Of a stretch of DNA of 64,000 nucleotides, positions 63,609 to 64,000 are shown in pieces. Origin of the DNA: Mycobacterium szulgai (GTDB taxonomy: Bacteria; Actinomycetota; Actinomycetes; Mycobacteriales; Mycobacteriaceae). The notes under the pieces are model-generated. The model ran no database searches and had not been told where the DNA came from. It worked only from the letters and a program-made list of their open reading frames with translations. A program made the translations under genes and the position numbers. The DNA lies in the NCBI RefSeq assembly GCF_002116635.1, contig NZ_LQPW01000005.1, positions 208,810 through 272,809 on the forward strand, in the 5' to 3' direction. Each line of letters starts with the position of its first letter. Within the stretch, counting starts at the first letter, position 1.

Positions 63609-64000
63609 ATGTGGTTGGTGATTGCGGCCCCGGAGTGGATGGCCGCGGCGGCTGGGGATATGGCTGGCATCGGGTCGACGATCGGGGCGGCCAACGGCGC
63701 GGCGGCGGCCAACATCGAGGCGGTGCTGGCCGCGGGCGCTGACGAGGTATCGGTGGCCGTGGCCACGGTGTTTGGCGCGCACGCCCAGGCCTATCGGGCG
63801 GTGAGTGCGCAGGCTGCGGTGTTTCATGACCAGTTTGTGCAGGCGCTGACCGCGGGTGCGGAGTCTTACGCGGCCGCCGAGGCTGCCAGCGCCGCGTCGA
63901 TAACCAGTCCGCTACTCAATGCGATCAACGCGCCCTTCCTGGCGGCTACCGGGCGTCCGCTGATCGGCAACGGCGCCAACGGGGCGGCGGGGTCCGGGGC
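63609..64000 (+). CDS. PE_PGRS family protein, N-terminal part
   Basis: The first 130 codons of a second PE_PGRS gene, cut by the window end. ATG 63609 has GGGAGG upstream. The PE domain ([32 protein letters not shown]) ends in [16 protein letters not shown], the standard entrance to a PGRS region. It resembles the PE_PGRS gene at 26.5 kb. Confidence 0.92.
   Translation, partial: MWLVIAAPEWMAAAAGDMAGIGSTIGAANGAAAANIEAVLAAGADEVSVAVATVFGAHAQAYRAVSAQAAVFHDQFVQALTAGAESYAAAEAASAASITSPLLNAINAPFLAATGRPLIGNGANGAAGSG

Overview
The window is a high-GC actinobacterial chromosome segment from a slow-growing, non-tuberculous Mycobacterium. The evidence is two PE_PGRS genes, a PPE-MPTR gene, mycothiol synthesis (mshD), lmeA, cfp29/DyP and a purine-gene order that closely follows what I recall of M. 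tuberculosis Rv0777-Rv0820, read in reverse. Species cannot be fixed from the sequence alone; PE_PGRS/MPTR content points to the M. kansasii / M. gordonae / M. marinum side of the genus. Names given as Rv orthologues are from memory of those proteins, not from a search.

Layout. 1-4.9 kb (minus): glnR-mshD, then pstS-pstC-pstA-phoT (phosphate ABC importer). 4.9-5.4 kb: non-coding DNA with a perfect 36-bp direct repeat and a long imperfect palindrome. 5.4-8.4 kb (plus): lmeA; a cysteine-rich leader peptide; cysA2-sseC; a 32-aa membrane peptide; a nitrobindin/FABP-like gene. 8.4-12.4 kb (plus): an accessory pair, a membrane protein with a RyR domain and a TIR-transmembrane-PknH_C receptor-like protein. 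12.4-18.3 kb: pabC, a YgfZ-like gene, a DUF3073 gene, purM, purF, an SCP-like gene. 18.3-22.6 kb (plus): an orphan Mce protein, a HAD lipoprotein, cpsY/Stealth. 22.5-30.5 kb: cAMP phosphodiesterase, CPBP protease, purL, PE_PGRS, GNAT, VOC, M18 aminopeptidase. 30.5-33.1 kb: DyP peroxidase-encapsulin nanocompartment plus an SDR. 33.2-33.5 kb: a 13E12 repeat-family relic.

33.5-40.6 kb is an accessory catabolic island: a MOSC-reductase-ferredoxin fusion (apparent CTG start), an alpha/beta hydrolase, two tandem paralogous TetR regulators, a quinone-oxidoreductase-like MDR enzyme, a type II haloacid-dehalogenase-like protein and an exported protein. Four TGGG-N8-CCCA sites lie before the hydrolase, the TetR pair and the MDR gene and look like a local regulon. 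40.6-47.5 kb: PPE-MPTR, a flavin disulfide reductase, an ABM monooxygenase, then GntR-LLM-transglutaminase-like genes behind a 22-bp palindrome. 47.5-50.4 kb: purQ-purS, preceded by two low-GC tandem PTPS/QueD-like genes, one of which has lost the catalytic Cys and substrate Glu. 50.4-63.3 kb: exported protein, MBL fold, FAD dehydrogenase, deacetylase-like, MFS exporter, intact oligopeptidase B, purC, a membrane protein, then purB-cyp126-TDT transporter joined by GTGA overlaps. 63.3-64 kb: an insertion-sequence relic and the start of a second PE_PGRS gene.

The candidate new system is the RyR + TIR pair at 8.4-12.4 kb. TIR domains can make (c)ADP-ribose-type signals and eukaryotic ryanodine receptors respond to cADPR, so a membrane TIR protein with a periplasmic PknH-like sensor beside a membrane RyR/Rossmann protein suggests an envelope-stress or defence signalling module. 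That is inference. Second-tier candidates are the active/degenerate PTPS pair, the TetR-pair regulon and the polycysteine attenuator.
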